Assembly (NCBI GenBank): GCA_028711205.1
Contig: JAQTSP010000023.1
Span: 1-16,731 of the forward strand
DNA from: Eubacteriales bacterium
GTDB taxonomy: Bacteria; Bacillota; Clostridia; Christensenellales; SZUA-584
Direction of reading: 5' to 3'
DNA: 16,731 nt
Every line of letters begins with the position of its first letter. Positions within the stretch are counted from its first letter, which is position 1. The translations under genes and the position numbers were made by a program. The notes under the pieces were generated by a model, which saw nothing but the letters and a program-made list of their open reading frames with translations, was not told the origin of the DNA and made no database searches. This document shows positions 7,500 to 14,108 of this stretch, one piece after another.

Positions 7500-7955
7500 T
7501 TATTTCTCTTCCAGTAAATTCTGCAGCTCTTTCATAAACGTGTCCACATCTTTGAACTCTTTGTACACGGAAGCGAACCGGACATACGCGACATCGTCAA
7601 GATCTTTAAGGCCGCGCATCACGAGTTCACCGATCTCTTTTGAGGTGATCTCCTGCCTCAGCGTGTTGAATATCGTCTTCTCTATGCTGGCCACAAGCTC
7701 TTCGATGTCATGTATGGGGACGGGCCTTTTCTCGCAGGCCTTGATGATGCCGATTCTGATCTTGTCGGAATCAAATGCAACGCGCTCACCGTCTTTTTTG
7801 ACAACGAGCAGCGGCAGGCTGTCAATCTTCTCATAGGTTGTGAAACGCTTTTTACATGCAAGGCATTCTCTGCGCCGCCTGATCGAGCTGCCTTCATCTG
7901 TTGGTCTGGAATCAACGACTTTGCTTTCGTAATGTCCGCAATACACACACTTCAT
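7500..7955 (-). CDS. nrdR: Transcriptional repressor NrdR
   Basis: NrdR represses ribonucleotide reductase genes in response to ATP/dATP. The 151-residue length is normal. The N-terminal zinc ribbon has Cys3, Cys6, Cys31 and Cys34 (MKCVYCGH ... RRRRECLACKKRFTTYE). The ATP-cone domain follows (~46-140), with VVKKDGERVAFDSDKI and a C-terminal YVRFASVYKEFKD typical of the family. ATG at 7955 is preceded by a G-rich Shine-Dalgarno (GGGGGTAGGG). The gene has its own sigma-A promoter and heads the nrdR-pgeF-phoP-phoR unit. No nrd genes are in the window. Confidence 0.97.
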   Translation of the reverse strand: MKCVYCGHYESKVVDSRPTDEGSSIRRRRECLACKKRFTTYEKIDSLPLLVVKKDGERVAFDSDKIRIGIIKACEKRPVPIHDIEELVASIEKTIFNTLRQEITSKEIGELVMRGLKDLDDVAYVRFASVYKEFKDVDTFMKELQNLLEEK

Positions 7956-7984
7956 ACCCTACCCCCAACATTATAATCAAAATA

Positions 7985-8012
7985 ATTATACCACACAAAT
8001 CGATAATTACAA
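7985..8012 (-). promoter_or_regulatory. Sigma-A extended -10 promoter for nrdR-pgeF-phoPR
   Basis: The -35 box TTGTAA (8012-8007), a 16-nt spacer and the -10 box TATAAT (7990-7985) are preceded by TGG, making an extended -10. The -35 overlaps the last bases after the ylmC stop. The transcript would start near 7978, about 23 nt before the nrdR ATG. Confidence 0.72.
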
Positions 8013-8013
8013 T

Positions 8014-8274
8014 TTAATCCTGGTAATTCGGCATACAATTTATATCAATTTCGACTAATATCACATCTTCGCCTATTTTTCTTATGTTTTTCCAGGGTAT
8101 GACTTGGTCTCTTTCACCTTTGAAAAAAAAGGAGAATTTTGACGGCCCCGGCACGACAATCGCGCAGATCTTGCCTGTGCATACATCGAGCAGCATATCG
8201 CATATATATCCAAGCCGTGAACCGTCGATGATGTTGACCACTTCCTTCTGCTTCAACTTCGAATATTTTGTCAT
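8014..8274 (-). CDS. ylmC: YlmC/YmxH-family PRC-barrel sporulation-associated protein
   Basis: This 86-residue protein has a PRC-barrel-like fold: KEVVNIIDGSRLGYICDMLLDVCTGKICAIVVPGP, then IPWKNIRKIGEDVILVEI. The YlmC/YmxH family commonly follows sigG in spore formers, as here. Its biochemical role is not established. I start it at ATG 8274 because GAGGTG lies 6 nt upstream; the frame is open to a GTG at 8283 that is part of that Shine-Dalgarno. A terminator-like hairpin separates it from sigG, so its expression may rely on read-through or on a promoter I could not identify in 8275-8311. Confidence 0.86.
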   Translation of the reverse strand: MTKYSKLKQKEVVNIIDGSRLGYICDMLLDVCTGKICAIVVPGPSKFSFFFKGERDQVIPWKNIRKIGEDVILVEIDINCMPNYQD

Positions 8275-8311
8275 AAATACCACCTCTATTTATACATATG
8301 AACAAGAACAC

Positions 8312-8337
8312 AAAAAAGACCGTAACGATTTCACGGT
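8312..8337 (-). terminator. Intrinsic terminator after sigG
   Basis: In the transcript sense ACCGTGA - AATCG - TTACGGT forms a 7-bp stem (one G-U pair) with a 5-nt loop, followed by C and six T residues (8317-8312). It starts about 30 nt after the sigG stop. Confidence 0.65.
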
Positions 8338-8368
8338 ACAGCCTTCAAGATCAGCAAATTGATATTTT

Positions 8369-9142
8369 TCAGATGTTTCGCCGGATGGATTTCAGCGCGT
8401 TTTTCTCAAGCCTTGAAACCTGCGCCTGGCTGATGCCGATTTCGTCCGAAACTTCCATCTGCGTTTTCCCCTGATAAAAACGCATCAGTATGATACGGCG
8501 CTCCCTTTCGCCAAGTTTTTCTATTGCCTCTTTTAGCGCAATGCCTTCAAGCCACATCTCATCGGCGCTGCTTTTATCCTGCAGCTGGTCCATCACATAG
8601 ATGGCGTCCGCGCCGTCATGGTAGACCGGCTCATATAAGGATACGGGGTCCTGTATCGCGTCGAGAGCAAAAACGACGTCCTCGACGTTCATCTCAAGCT
8701 CTTTCGCGATTTTCTCGACGCTCGGGTCGCTGCAGTTTTTCTTTGACAGCGTGTTTCTTATCTGAAGCGCCTTATACGCAATATCCCGCAAAGACCGCGA
8801 CACCCTGATGCTGTTGTTATCGCGCAGATACCGCCTGAGTTCTCCTGTGATCATGGGCACGGCGTATGTCGAGAATCTGACGCCAAGTTCGATATTAAAA
8901 TTATCAATCGCTTTGATAAGGCCGATACATCCCACCTGGAACAGATCGTCCATGTTTTCTTTTCTGCCTGTAAACCGCTGTATGACGCTGAGCACGAGAC
9001 GCAGGTTTCCTTTGATAAATTCTTCTCTGGCGGACTGATCTCCCGACTTGATTTTCAGCATCAGTTCGGTCATTTTTTTAGGCTTTAGAACGGGAAGTTT
9101 GGCCGTGTCAACGCCGCATATCTCGACTTTGTTTACAAGCAT
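8369..9142 (-). CDS. sigG: RNA polymerase sporulation sigma factor SigG (late forespore)
   Basis: Sigma-G directs late forespore transcription after engulfment. The protein is 257 residues, the usual SigG length. It opens with the SigG-typical NKVEICGVDTAKLPVLK. Region 2 contains NLRLVLSVIQRF, MDDLFQVGCIGLIKAIDNF and RFSTYAVPMITGELRRYLRDNN. Region 3 includes RVSRSLRDIAYKA, and region 4 has GKTQMEVSDEIGISQAQVSRLEKNALKSIR. I start at ATG 9142, with AGGAG 7 nt upstream. The frame is open to ATG 9184, but that lies upstream of the predicted transcript start. SigG is usually downstream of spoIIGA-sigE; here it follows ispA, and no sigE is in view. SigF activity is expected to switch it on, with later self-activation. 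Confidence 0.97.
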   Translation of the reverse strand: MLVNKVEICGVDTAKLPVLKPKKMTELMLKIKSGDQSAREEFIKGNLRLVLSVIQRFTGRKENMDDLFQVGCIGLIKAIDNFNIELGVRFSTYAVPMITGELRRYLRDNNSIRVSRSLRDIAYKALQIRNTLSKKNCSDPSVEKIAKELEMNVEDVVFALDAIQDPVSLYEPVYHDGADAIYVMDQLQDKSSADEMWLEGIALKEAIEKLGERERRIILMRFYQGKTQMEVSDEIGISQAQVSRLEKNALKSIRRNI

Positions 9143-9172
9143 GTCATATCTCCTCGGAAGCTTTGATATGAC

Positions 9173-9202
9173 TAGCTTTACCATGCGAACTTTCTTTTAT
9201 AC
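9173..9202 (-). promoter_or_regulatory. Sigma-F-type promoter of sigG
   Basis: GTATA (9202-9198) is followed by 15 nt and then GGTAAAGCTA (9182-9173). This matches the sigma-F consensus GYATA-N15-GGNNANANTR at all specified positions except one G in place of A. The transcript would start near 9166, about 24 nt before ATG 9142. Promoter recognition by sigma-F and sigma-G overlaps, so autoregulation by SigG is also possible. Confidence 0.75.
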
Positions 9203-9334
9203 TGCCGATACGACGCCTTTTTTGGCCGTCCGTCAGTATATATTTTAAGAAATATACAAAGTTTTTTGCCGCGCGCTTTACTCATAAGGGCGTTGTATCG
9301 ATCACATATATTTTTATTACAATACAGATAATCC
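9203..9334. other. AT-rich intergenic stretch between the ispA terminator and the sigG promoter
   Basis: No ORF or RNA gene is supported here. The only structure I see is an imperfect inverted repeat at 9211-9230 (GAC-G-GCC / GGC-GTC around six A residues) directly upstream of the sigG -35 element. It has no U-tract. It could be chance or an operator. Confidence 0.4.
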
Positions 9335-9371
9335 AAAAAAAAATAAACATCACTGTTAAATTTCTGATGTT
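9335..9371 (-). terminator. Intrinsic terminator after ispA
   Basis: In the transcript sense AACATCA and TGATGTT form a 7-bp stem with a 12-nt loop. TA and nine consecutive T residues (9343-9335) follow. The stem is AT-rich but the U-tract is strong. It lies 30 nt after the ispA stop and would end the asp23-ispA operon. Confidence 0.62.
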
Positions 9372-9400
9372 ATTTTATAGGGAAATGAACGAAAGTATCG

Positions 9401-10288
9401 TTATCTGTCTCTGCTGAGCAGATACGTTGCCAGCGCCGACAGGGTTTGGGCTTTTTGGCCGAAACATTCAAGCGCTTTGACCGCCATGTCTGTTTGCCGC
9501 CTTGCGATTTTTTTTGACTTTTCAATTCCATAGACGCTTGTAAACGTGAGTTTATCCGCGCCCGCGTCCTTGCCCGGCGTCTTGCCGATCCTGGTTTGGT
9601 CGCCCATCTCGTCGAGTATGTCGTCGACGATCTGAAAAGTGAGGCAGATACAGCTGCCGTAAGTCTCAAGGGCGGACAACTCATGTTCTGCGGCACCGGA
9701 CAATACGGCACCGGACAACACGGAAGCTTTTATCATGGCGCCTGTCTTGCGCGTGTGGATGTATTGCAAAACGTCCGGATCGTGCTCCTTGCCCTCAAAC
9801 GCGATATCGCCGGCCTGCCCCGCTATCATGCCGGTCACGCCCGAAGCGCCCGCGATGATACTCATCGCCCTGATGCATTCAGGCTGCTTATCCTTATTTT
9901 CCAGTGCATATTTCAGCATCACCTCGAAAGCGCAGTTTAATAGCCCGTCGCCCGCGAGTATGGCATAGGCTTCTGTAAATACGACATGGTTCGTCGGTTT
10001 CCCCCGCCGCAGATCGTCGTTGTCCATCGCCGGCAGATCGTCGTGTATCAGCGAATACGTATGTATCATCTCGATAGCGCAGGCGAAATCGAGCGCACGC
10101 GCCGCGTCTCCGAACATACCGGCCGTCATCAGGCACAGCGCAGGACGAAGCCGCTTTCCGCCGGCCGTCAGGCTGTAGTTCATCGCGTCCTTTAATATGC
10201 CCGGCTCACACATGACATCCATCAGCTCGCGCAGCCTTGTGTTTACGGTACCGCCCAAGCTCTTCAGTGTATCGCCAATCCCCGTCAC
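9401..10288 (-). CDS. ispA: Polyprenyl (geranyl/farnesyl diphosphate) synthase IspA
   Basis: IspA condenses IPP with DMAPP/GPP to give farnesyl diphosphate in the isoprenoid pathway. The 295-residue length fits. The first Asp-rich motif DDLPAMD is at 83-89, followed by NDDLRRGKPT. The second, QIVDDILDEMGD, has Asp222, Asp223 and Asp226. GGKRLRP near residue 43 binds IPP, and the end LATYLLSRDR resembles the family C-terminus. The residues before the first motif (MIHTYSLIHDD) fit a short-chain synthase. The start is GTG 10288, sharing one base with the xseB TAG (TAGTG), with GAGGTG 8 nt upstream. It is the last gene of the asp23-ispA operon. The dxs gene that often follows in clostridia is absent. 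Confidence 0.95.
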   Translation of the reverse strand: MTGIGDTLKSLGGTVNTRLRELMDVMCEPGILKDAMNYSLTAGGKRLRPALCLMTAGMFGDAARALDFACAIEMIHTYSLIHDDLPAMDNDDLRRGKPTNHVVFTEAYAILAGDGLLNCAFEVMLKYALENKDKQPECIRAMSIIAGASGVTGMIAGQAGDIAFEGKEHDPDVLQYIHTRKTGAMIKASVLSGAVLSGAAEHELSALETYGSCICLTFQIVDDILDEMGDQTRIGKTPGKDAGADKLTFTSVYGIEKSKKIARRQTDMAVKALECFGQKAQTLSALATYLLSRDR

Positions 10289-10476
10289 TATTCCTTCACC
10301 TCGGTTTCGAGTATCTCGATCTTCGATTTATATTTCTCCAGCTTTGCGGAAAGTGCGTTCGCCAGCCTGACGCCCTCGGCATATAGCTCCATGCTCTTTT
10401 CGATGCCCATTTCGCCCGACTGCAGCTTTTGCGATATATCCTCAAGTTTTTGGAGGTCTTTTTCAAATTCACCCAT
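10288..10476 (-). CDS. xseB: Exodeoxyribonuclease VII small subunit
   Basis: XseB is the small helical subunit of exonuclease VII; several copies bind XseA. The 62-residue product has the typical pattern: FEKDLQKLEDISQKLQSGEMGIEKSMELYAEG, then RLANALSAKLEKYKSKIEILE. I start at ATG 10476, with AAGGA 8 nt upstream. The frame is open to an ATG at 10485, but its Shine-Dalgarno would directly abut it. ATG 10476 overlaps the xseA stop by 8 nt (ATGGGTGA), so translation is coupled to the large subunit. Confidence 0.94.
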   Translation of the reverse strand: MGEFEKDLQKLEDISQKLQSGEMGIEKSMELYAEGVRLANALSAKLEKYKSKIEILETEVKE

Positions 10477-11668
10477 CGCATTCATCCTTTCTTATGACAG
10501 CGACGCGCCCGTCACGAAACTCGATGTCCATGTGGGCGCTTGTCGCGGCTCTTGATGTGATCACGACATTATTTTCATCGTATACGATCGCATATCCTCT
10601 TTGAAGCACATTTTTCGGGTTAAGGCTTTCAAGGCCGCTTATATATTTTTCCAAAACAACCGTATTCATTTCCAGCATGCCCATAAGGCTTTTCTTCATG
10701 ATTTCATATATTGAGACGATACTGCCCCGCGTTTGCTCAAGTTTTATACGAAAGGGATATGCTTTGATATTTCCGGCCAGCATGTCGGTTCTTTTTTCGT
10801 ACCGCTGCAAAACAGCCTCAAGGTTTTGATAGAGCCTTATCTTGTACTCCTTCAGATAATCAATAACGGCGCGTTTATCCCTGACGACAAGCTCGGCCGC
10901 AGCGGAAGGTGTCGGCGCTCGAAGGTCCGCCGCCATGTCGCAGAGCGAATAGTCGGTCTCGTGCCCGACAGCGGAAACGACAGGTATGTCCGATTCATAT
11001 ACGGCACGCGCAACACATTCTTCGTTGAACGCGAACAGGTCCTCAAAGGAACCGCCGCCTCTTCCCACAATGATAACGTCGACGCTTTTTGTGGCATTAA
11101 AAAATTCAATCCCCCGGCAGATCTGCCTCGCGGCGGCGTGCCCCTGTACCTGCGCCGGATACACCGTGATACCGATACCGTCAAACCTTCTTGTCGCGAC
11201 GTTGATGATATCGTGCAGCGCAGCGCCCGCCGCCGATGTGACAACACCGAGACGCAGAGGGAACGCCGGCAGCGGCTTCTTGTGAGCAACGTCAAAAAGC
11301 CCTTCTTTGTACAGTTTTTGTTTGGTCTGCTCAAAACGCGCGTACAGGTCGCCGACGCCCTGCAGCGCCGCCTTTTCAACTGCCAGCTGTATCTGCCCGC
11401 TCTTTTTATAATAGACGATCCTGCCCTGCACCTTGATCAGCGCGCCGTCGGCGATCGTGTCTTTATATTCGTTTGCTGAAAAACCATAGACGATGCAGCT
11501 GGCCATGCTCTCCGCGTCTTTGAGCGAAAAGAAAGCATGCCCTATCGATGACATGCTGAAGTTTGTTACTTCCCCAACAACGGCAACGGCGCCTAAAAAC
11601 GGATCTTTGATAAGCTTTTTGCTGATATATTCGTTGAGCTGCGAGACGCTGAATACGATCTCAGCCAT
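10469..11668 (-). CDS. xseA: Exodeoxyribonuclease VII large subunit
   Basis: XseA is the catalytic subunit of exonuclease VII, which trims single-stranded DNA. At 399 residues it is a compact member of the family. The N-terminal OB-fold (FSVSQLNEYISKKLIKDPFLGAV, GEVTNFSMSSIGHAFFSLKD) is followed by the catalytic domain: FPLRLGVVTSAAGAALHDI, VDVIIVGRGGGSFEDLFAFN, PVVSAVGHETDYSLCDMAADLRAPTPSAAAEL. A helical region and the C-terminal LNPKNVLQRGYAIV motif end it. I start at ATG 11668 (MAEIVFSV), which overlaps the folD stop by 8 nt (ATGGCTGA). A longer frame to 11698 adds residues unlike the family. Confidence 0.97.
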   Translation of the reverse strand: MAEIVFSVSQLNEYISKKLIKDPFLGAVAVVGEVTNFSMSSIGHAFFSLKDAESMASCIVYGFSANEYKDTIADGALIKVQGRIVYYKKSGQIQLAVEKAALQGVGDLYARFEQTKQKLYKEGLFDVAHKKPLPAFPLRLGVVTSAAGAALHDIINVATRRFDGIGITVYPAQVQGHAAARQICRGIEFFNATKSVDVIIVGRGGGSFEDLFAFNEECVARAVYESDIPVVSAVGHETDYSLCDMAADLRAPTPSAAAELVVRDKRAVIDYLKEYKIRLYQNLEAVLQRYEKRTDMLAGNIKAYPFRIKLEQTRGSIVSIYEIMKKSLMGMLEMNTVVLEKYISGLESLNPKNVLQRGYAIVYDENNVVITSRAATSAHMDIEFRDGRVAVIRKDECDG

Positions 11669-12500
11669 AAAGGTTCGCCGCCTCGATCGTGTTGTCAAGC
11701 AGCATCGTGATCGTCATCGGGCCGACGCCGCCCGGCACAGGCGAGATATACGCCGCTATTTCCTTTGCCTCGTCAAACAACACGTCGCCTCTCAGTTTGC
11801 CGTCAACTTTGGTGGTGCCGACATCGATCACCACCGCGCCCGGTTTGATATATTCGCCAGTGATCATCCCCGGCCTTCCGGTCGCCGCGACGAGTATATC
11901 CGCGCCGGCGCATATCCTTGCCAGTTCGTTTGTGCGCGAATGGCACATCGTGACCGTCGCGTTTTCTCTCATCAGCAGCATGGATATGGGCTTGCCCACC
12001 ATGTTGCTTCGGCCGACGACCACAGCGTTCTTGCCGCATATACCGACGCCGGTGCTTTTAATCATATGGATGATGCCCTTGGGGGTACAGGGAATAAAGC
12101 CCTTCTCACCGACAAACAGCCTGCCGGCCGTCACGACATGAAGGCCGTCCACGTCCTTGTCCGGGTCGACTTCGCGCAGTACCTCGCGTTCATCTAAATG
12201 CCCGGGCAGCGGAAGCTGTATCAGTATGCCGTGCAAAGCCGGATCGTCGTTCATTTTATGTATAAGCAAGACAAGCTGTGCCATCGCGGTATTGACGCCA
12301 AGGCGGTGAACGACCGAATAGATGCCGATCTCCTCACAGGCGCGCTCTTTATTGCGCACATATGTCGCAGACGCAGGGTCGTCGCCGACAAGCACGACCG
12401 CAAGACCCGGCACAACGCCCTTCTTTTTCAGATCGGCGGCCTTTACCTTCAATTCCTGCCTGATACTGTTCGATATCGCTTTCCCGTCAATGATATTCAA
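11661..12500 (-). CDS. folD: Methylenetetrahydrofolate dehydrogenase / methenyltetrahydrofolate cyclohydrolase FolD
   Basis: FolD interconverts 5,10-methylene-THF, 5,10-methenyl-THF and 10-formyl-THF in one-carbon metabolism. The 279-residue length is typical. Motifs: substrate site SATYVRNK with Tyr47 and catalytic Lys51, GILIQLPLPGHL, PDKDVDGLH, cofactor loop VVVGRSNMVGKP, and the C-terminal PVPGGVGPMTITMLL signature. I start at TTG 12500, which has AAAGGAG 7 nt upstream and gives MNIIDGKAIS, the normal FolD beginning. The frame runs upstream to 12551, but that part is antisense-like and overlaps the previous gene. FolD sits between the TsaD-like gene and xseA. Confidence 0.97.
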   Translation of the reverse strand: MNIIDGKAISNSIRQELKVKAADLKKKGVVPGLAVVLVGDDPASATYVRNKERACEEIGIYSVVHRLGVNTAMAQLVLLIHKMNDDPALHGILIQLPLPGHLDEREVLREVDPDKDVDGLHVVTAGRLFVGEKGFIPCTPKGIIHMIKSTGVGICGKNAVVVGRSNMVGKPISMLLMRENATVTMCHSRTNELARICAGADILVAATGRPGMITGEYIKPGAVVIDVGTTKVDGKLRGDVLFDEAKEIAAYISPVPGGVGPMTITMLLDNTIEAANLYG

Positions 12501-12502
12501 CG

Positions 12503-13441
12503 CTATTCTCCTTTGCGATGCAAAATCTCCGCCGCAAGCGCCAGCCCGCATGCGTTATCACGGCAATATTCCTTTTGTGCGATAACGCAGTCATAGGCGC
12601 CATCACACGTTTTTTCTATCTCCCGCCTGATTATTTTATTACAAATAACGCCGCCTGTAAAAATAAAATTTTTTATTCCTGTTTTCTCAGCAGCATTTTT
12701 TATCAGTTCTACAAGCGTCGCGGCCACACAGTCGATAACGCCGCTGACGACATACGCGGCGTTATGCCCGTCACGGAGCATCGTCATGGCCTGCGTCTCC
12801 GCGCCCGACAGGTTCGCGCCAAGCGCTTTGACATGGACGGCCAGCTTCGCGCCGTTTTTTATATACACGCGCTCGATCTCATGTCCCGACGGAAAAGCGA
12901 GCCCTGCCGCAACACCGACCCTGTCGATCAACTGGCCGCATGTGATATCGAGGCCGCCGCCGATTGGCAAGATATCCGCGACGGCGCCATTCCGTATGCC
13001 GATGCGCAGTATGTCAAGCGTGCCGCCGGATACGTGAAAACATATATATGGGCCGTCGTCCGGCAAACCGCCGAAAAAGGCGGCGTATATGTGCCCGTGC
13101 TGGTGCGTCAGCGGGTACGCCTTGACGCCAAGAGCAGCGGCGCATGCAAGCGCGAAAGATTCGCCGACGCCGAAGACCGGCATATATGAATCGGGCTTTG
13201 GGCACGGCTTTTCGCTGTACGCGGCTGCTTTTATATGATATCCACGCGTATCAAAATCAGAAAACAGCAGCCCCAGGTTCTTAACATGCGCGAATACGGC
13301 TTCGGACTGGCGCAGGCCTCTTTGGCCCTTCGGCACAGAAAGCATCATTCTTTTGTCTGAAACGGCCTTGCCGTCCGCTACAACGGCAACGGATGTGGTG
13401 TAGCAGCTTGTATCAAACGCGAGGTATGCCGCGTCAGTCAT
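12503..13441 (-). CDS. TsaD/Kae1-like (ASKHA, peptidase M22 family) paralogue
   Basis: This 312-residue protein belongs to the Kae1/TsaD superfamily, whose main member makes t6A in tRNA. The ATPase-fold start is AFDTSCYTTSVAVV, and SGGTLDIL matches the TsaD SGGxT loop. A putative metal site is retained: His113 and His117 in THQHGHIYA (TsaD HxxxH), and Asp295 in YCRDNACGLALA (TsaD TDN). GGVICNKIIRREI matches GGVxxNxxLR. It is shorter and more divergent than true TsaD and lies in the clostridial nusB-folD context, where such proteins are often labelled O-sialoglycoprotein endopeptidase. I leave the symbol blank: the real tsaD is probably elsewhere. ATG 13441 overlaps the nusB stop by 8 nt (ATGACTGA). 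Confidence 0.86.
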   Translation of the reverse strand: MTDAAYLAFDTSCYTTSVAVVADGKAVSDKRMMLSVPKGQRGLRQSEAVFAHVKNLGLLFSDFDTRGYHIKAAAYSEKPCPKPDSYMPVFGVGESFALACAAALGVKAYPLTHQHGHIYAAFFGGLPDDGPYICFHVSGGTLDILRIGIRNGAVADILPIGGGLDITCGQLIDRVGVAAGLAFPSGHEIERVYIKNGAKLAVHVKALGANLSGAETQAMTMLRDGHNAAYVVSGVIDCVAATLVELIKNAAEKTGIKNFIFTGGVICNKIIRREIEKTCDGAYDCVIAQKEYCRDNACGLALAAEILHRKGE

Positions 13442-13856
13442 CCGGTGTAACCTCTTTGGCGCCGATCACGCCCGCAAGCACACCATTAATAAATTTTTCC
13501 GATTTATCCGAAGCGTATTTTTTCGCAAGCTCGACGCATTCGTTGATCGTAATTTTTTCGTGTATGTCATCACTGTACATAATTTCGCAAACGCCCAGTC
13601 TTAAGATTGACAGTTCGACCTTCGTCATATGGCTAACGTTCCATCTTTTCGCGTTATTCTGTATCATGCTGTCAATCGCCTCACTGTGGCTTTGATACTT
13701 GTCGATGGTGTCCATGACATAGCTCCATGCATTCTCATTCATGCCCTTATCAAAACAATCCCGCATCACATCCATTGTTGCGGGATTAAAAGCGCCGTTA
13801 ATCGCGTATTCATAAAACAGACGAAACACAGTATCTCTTGCCGACCTTCTGCTCAA
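13434..13856 (-). CDS. nusB: Transcription antitermination factor NusB
   Basis: NusB binds boxA RNA with S10 (NusE) and supports antitermination in rRNA operons. The 140-residue all-alpha protein starts MSRRSARDTVFRLFYEYAI (consensus RRxAREAAxQxLY). It ends with the conserved KVELSILRLGVCEIMYSDDIHEKITINECVELAKKYASDKSEKFINGVLAG. The start is TTG 13856 with GGAGGT 4 nt upstream. It follows DUF2273 with a short gap and overlaps the TsaD-like gene by 8 nt. The second copy of the GVLAG-region motif expected for NusB is intact, so the gene appears functional. Confidence 0.93.
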   Translation of the reverse strand: MSRRSARDTVFRLFYEYAINGAFNPATMDVMRDCFDKGMNENAWSYVMDTIDKYQSHSEAIDSMIQNNAKRWNVSHMTKVELSILRLGVCEIMYSDDIHEKITINECVELAKKYASDKSEKFINGVLAGVIGAKEVTPDD

Positions 13857-13880
13857 ATCAACCTCCGTTATTTGACCGTG

Positions 13881-14108
13881 CTATTTAAAGATATTTGGCA
13901 ATATCCTGTCAAATATCTCCATTAGCTTTTTCTTGAACTTATTGTTTGTACCAAAAATCGCACCGATGCCCACACAAATGCCTAAAAATAACGTACGGAA
14001 GAAACCGATGCATAAAATAAGCGCACCGATAAAAAAACCGATACTCATGCCAATGATGACGCCTTTGTGCGCTTTGATATAGTTTTTGATCTTCTCTTTT
14101 TCAGACAC
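13881..14108 (-). CDS. DUF2273 small membrane protein
   Basis: This 75-residue protein has a basic N-terminus (SEKEKIKNYIKAHKG), two hydrophobic segments (~17-37 and ~40-56) with many Gly and Ile residues, and a basic tail (NKFKKKLMEIFDRILPNIFK). DUF2273 proteins are regularly encoded next to asp23 and amaP in Firmicutes, and probably belong to the same membrane-associated Asp23 assembly. The start is GTG 14108, sharing its G with the amaP TAG stop (TAGTG). Shine-Dalgarno support is weak, so expression likely depends on coupling. No enzymatic motif is visible. Confidence 0.85.
   Translation of the reverse strand: MSEKEKIKNYIKAHKGVIIGMSIGFFIGALILCIGFFRTLFLGICVGIGAIFGTNNKFKKKLMEIFDRILPNIFK

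Noticed and set aside
7956..8012. NrdR box at the nrdR promoter
   Set aside because: I looked for the paired acaCwAtATaTwGtgt-type boxes and saw no convincing match.
9182..9184. Upstream ATG for SigG (271 residues)
   Set aside because: It lies within the sigma-F -10 region, so it would not be on the transcript. The ATG at 9142 has AGGAG and gives the normal SigG N-terminus.
9211..9230. Imperfect inverted repeat upstream of sigG as a terminator
   Set aside because: It has a bulge and no U-tract. The better terminator for ispA is at 9335-9371.
10733..11479. 248-codon plus-strand ORF
   Set aside because: It is antisense to xseA, which has clear exonuclease VII motifs. The plus-strand product has no recognisable domain and no RBS context.
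12518..13189. 223-codon plus-strand ORF
   Set aside because: It mirrors the TsaD-like gene on the minus strand. GC-biased codons there leave the antisense frame open by chance.
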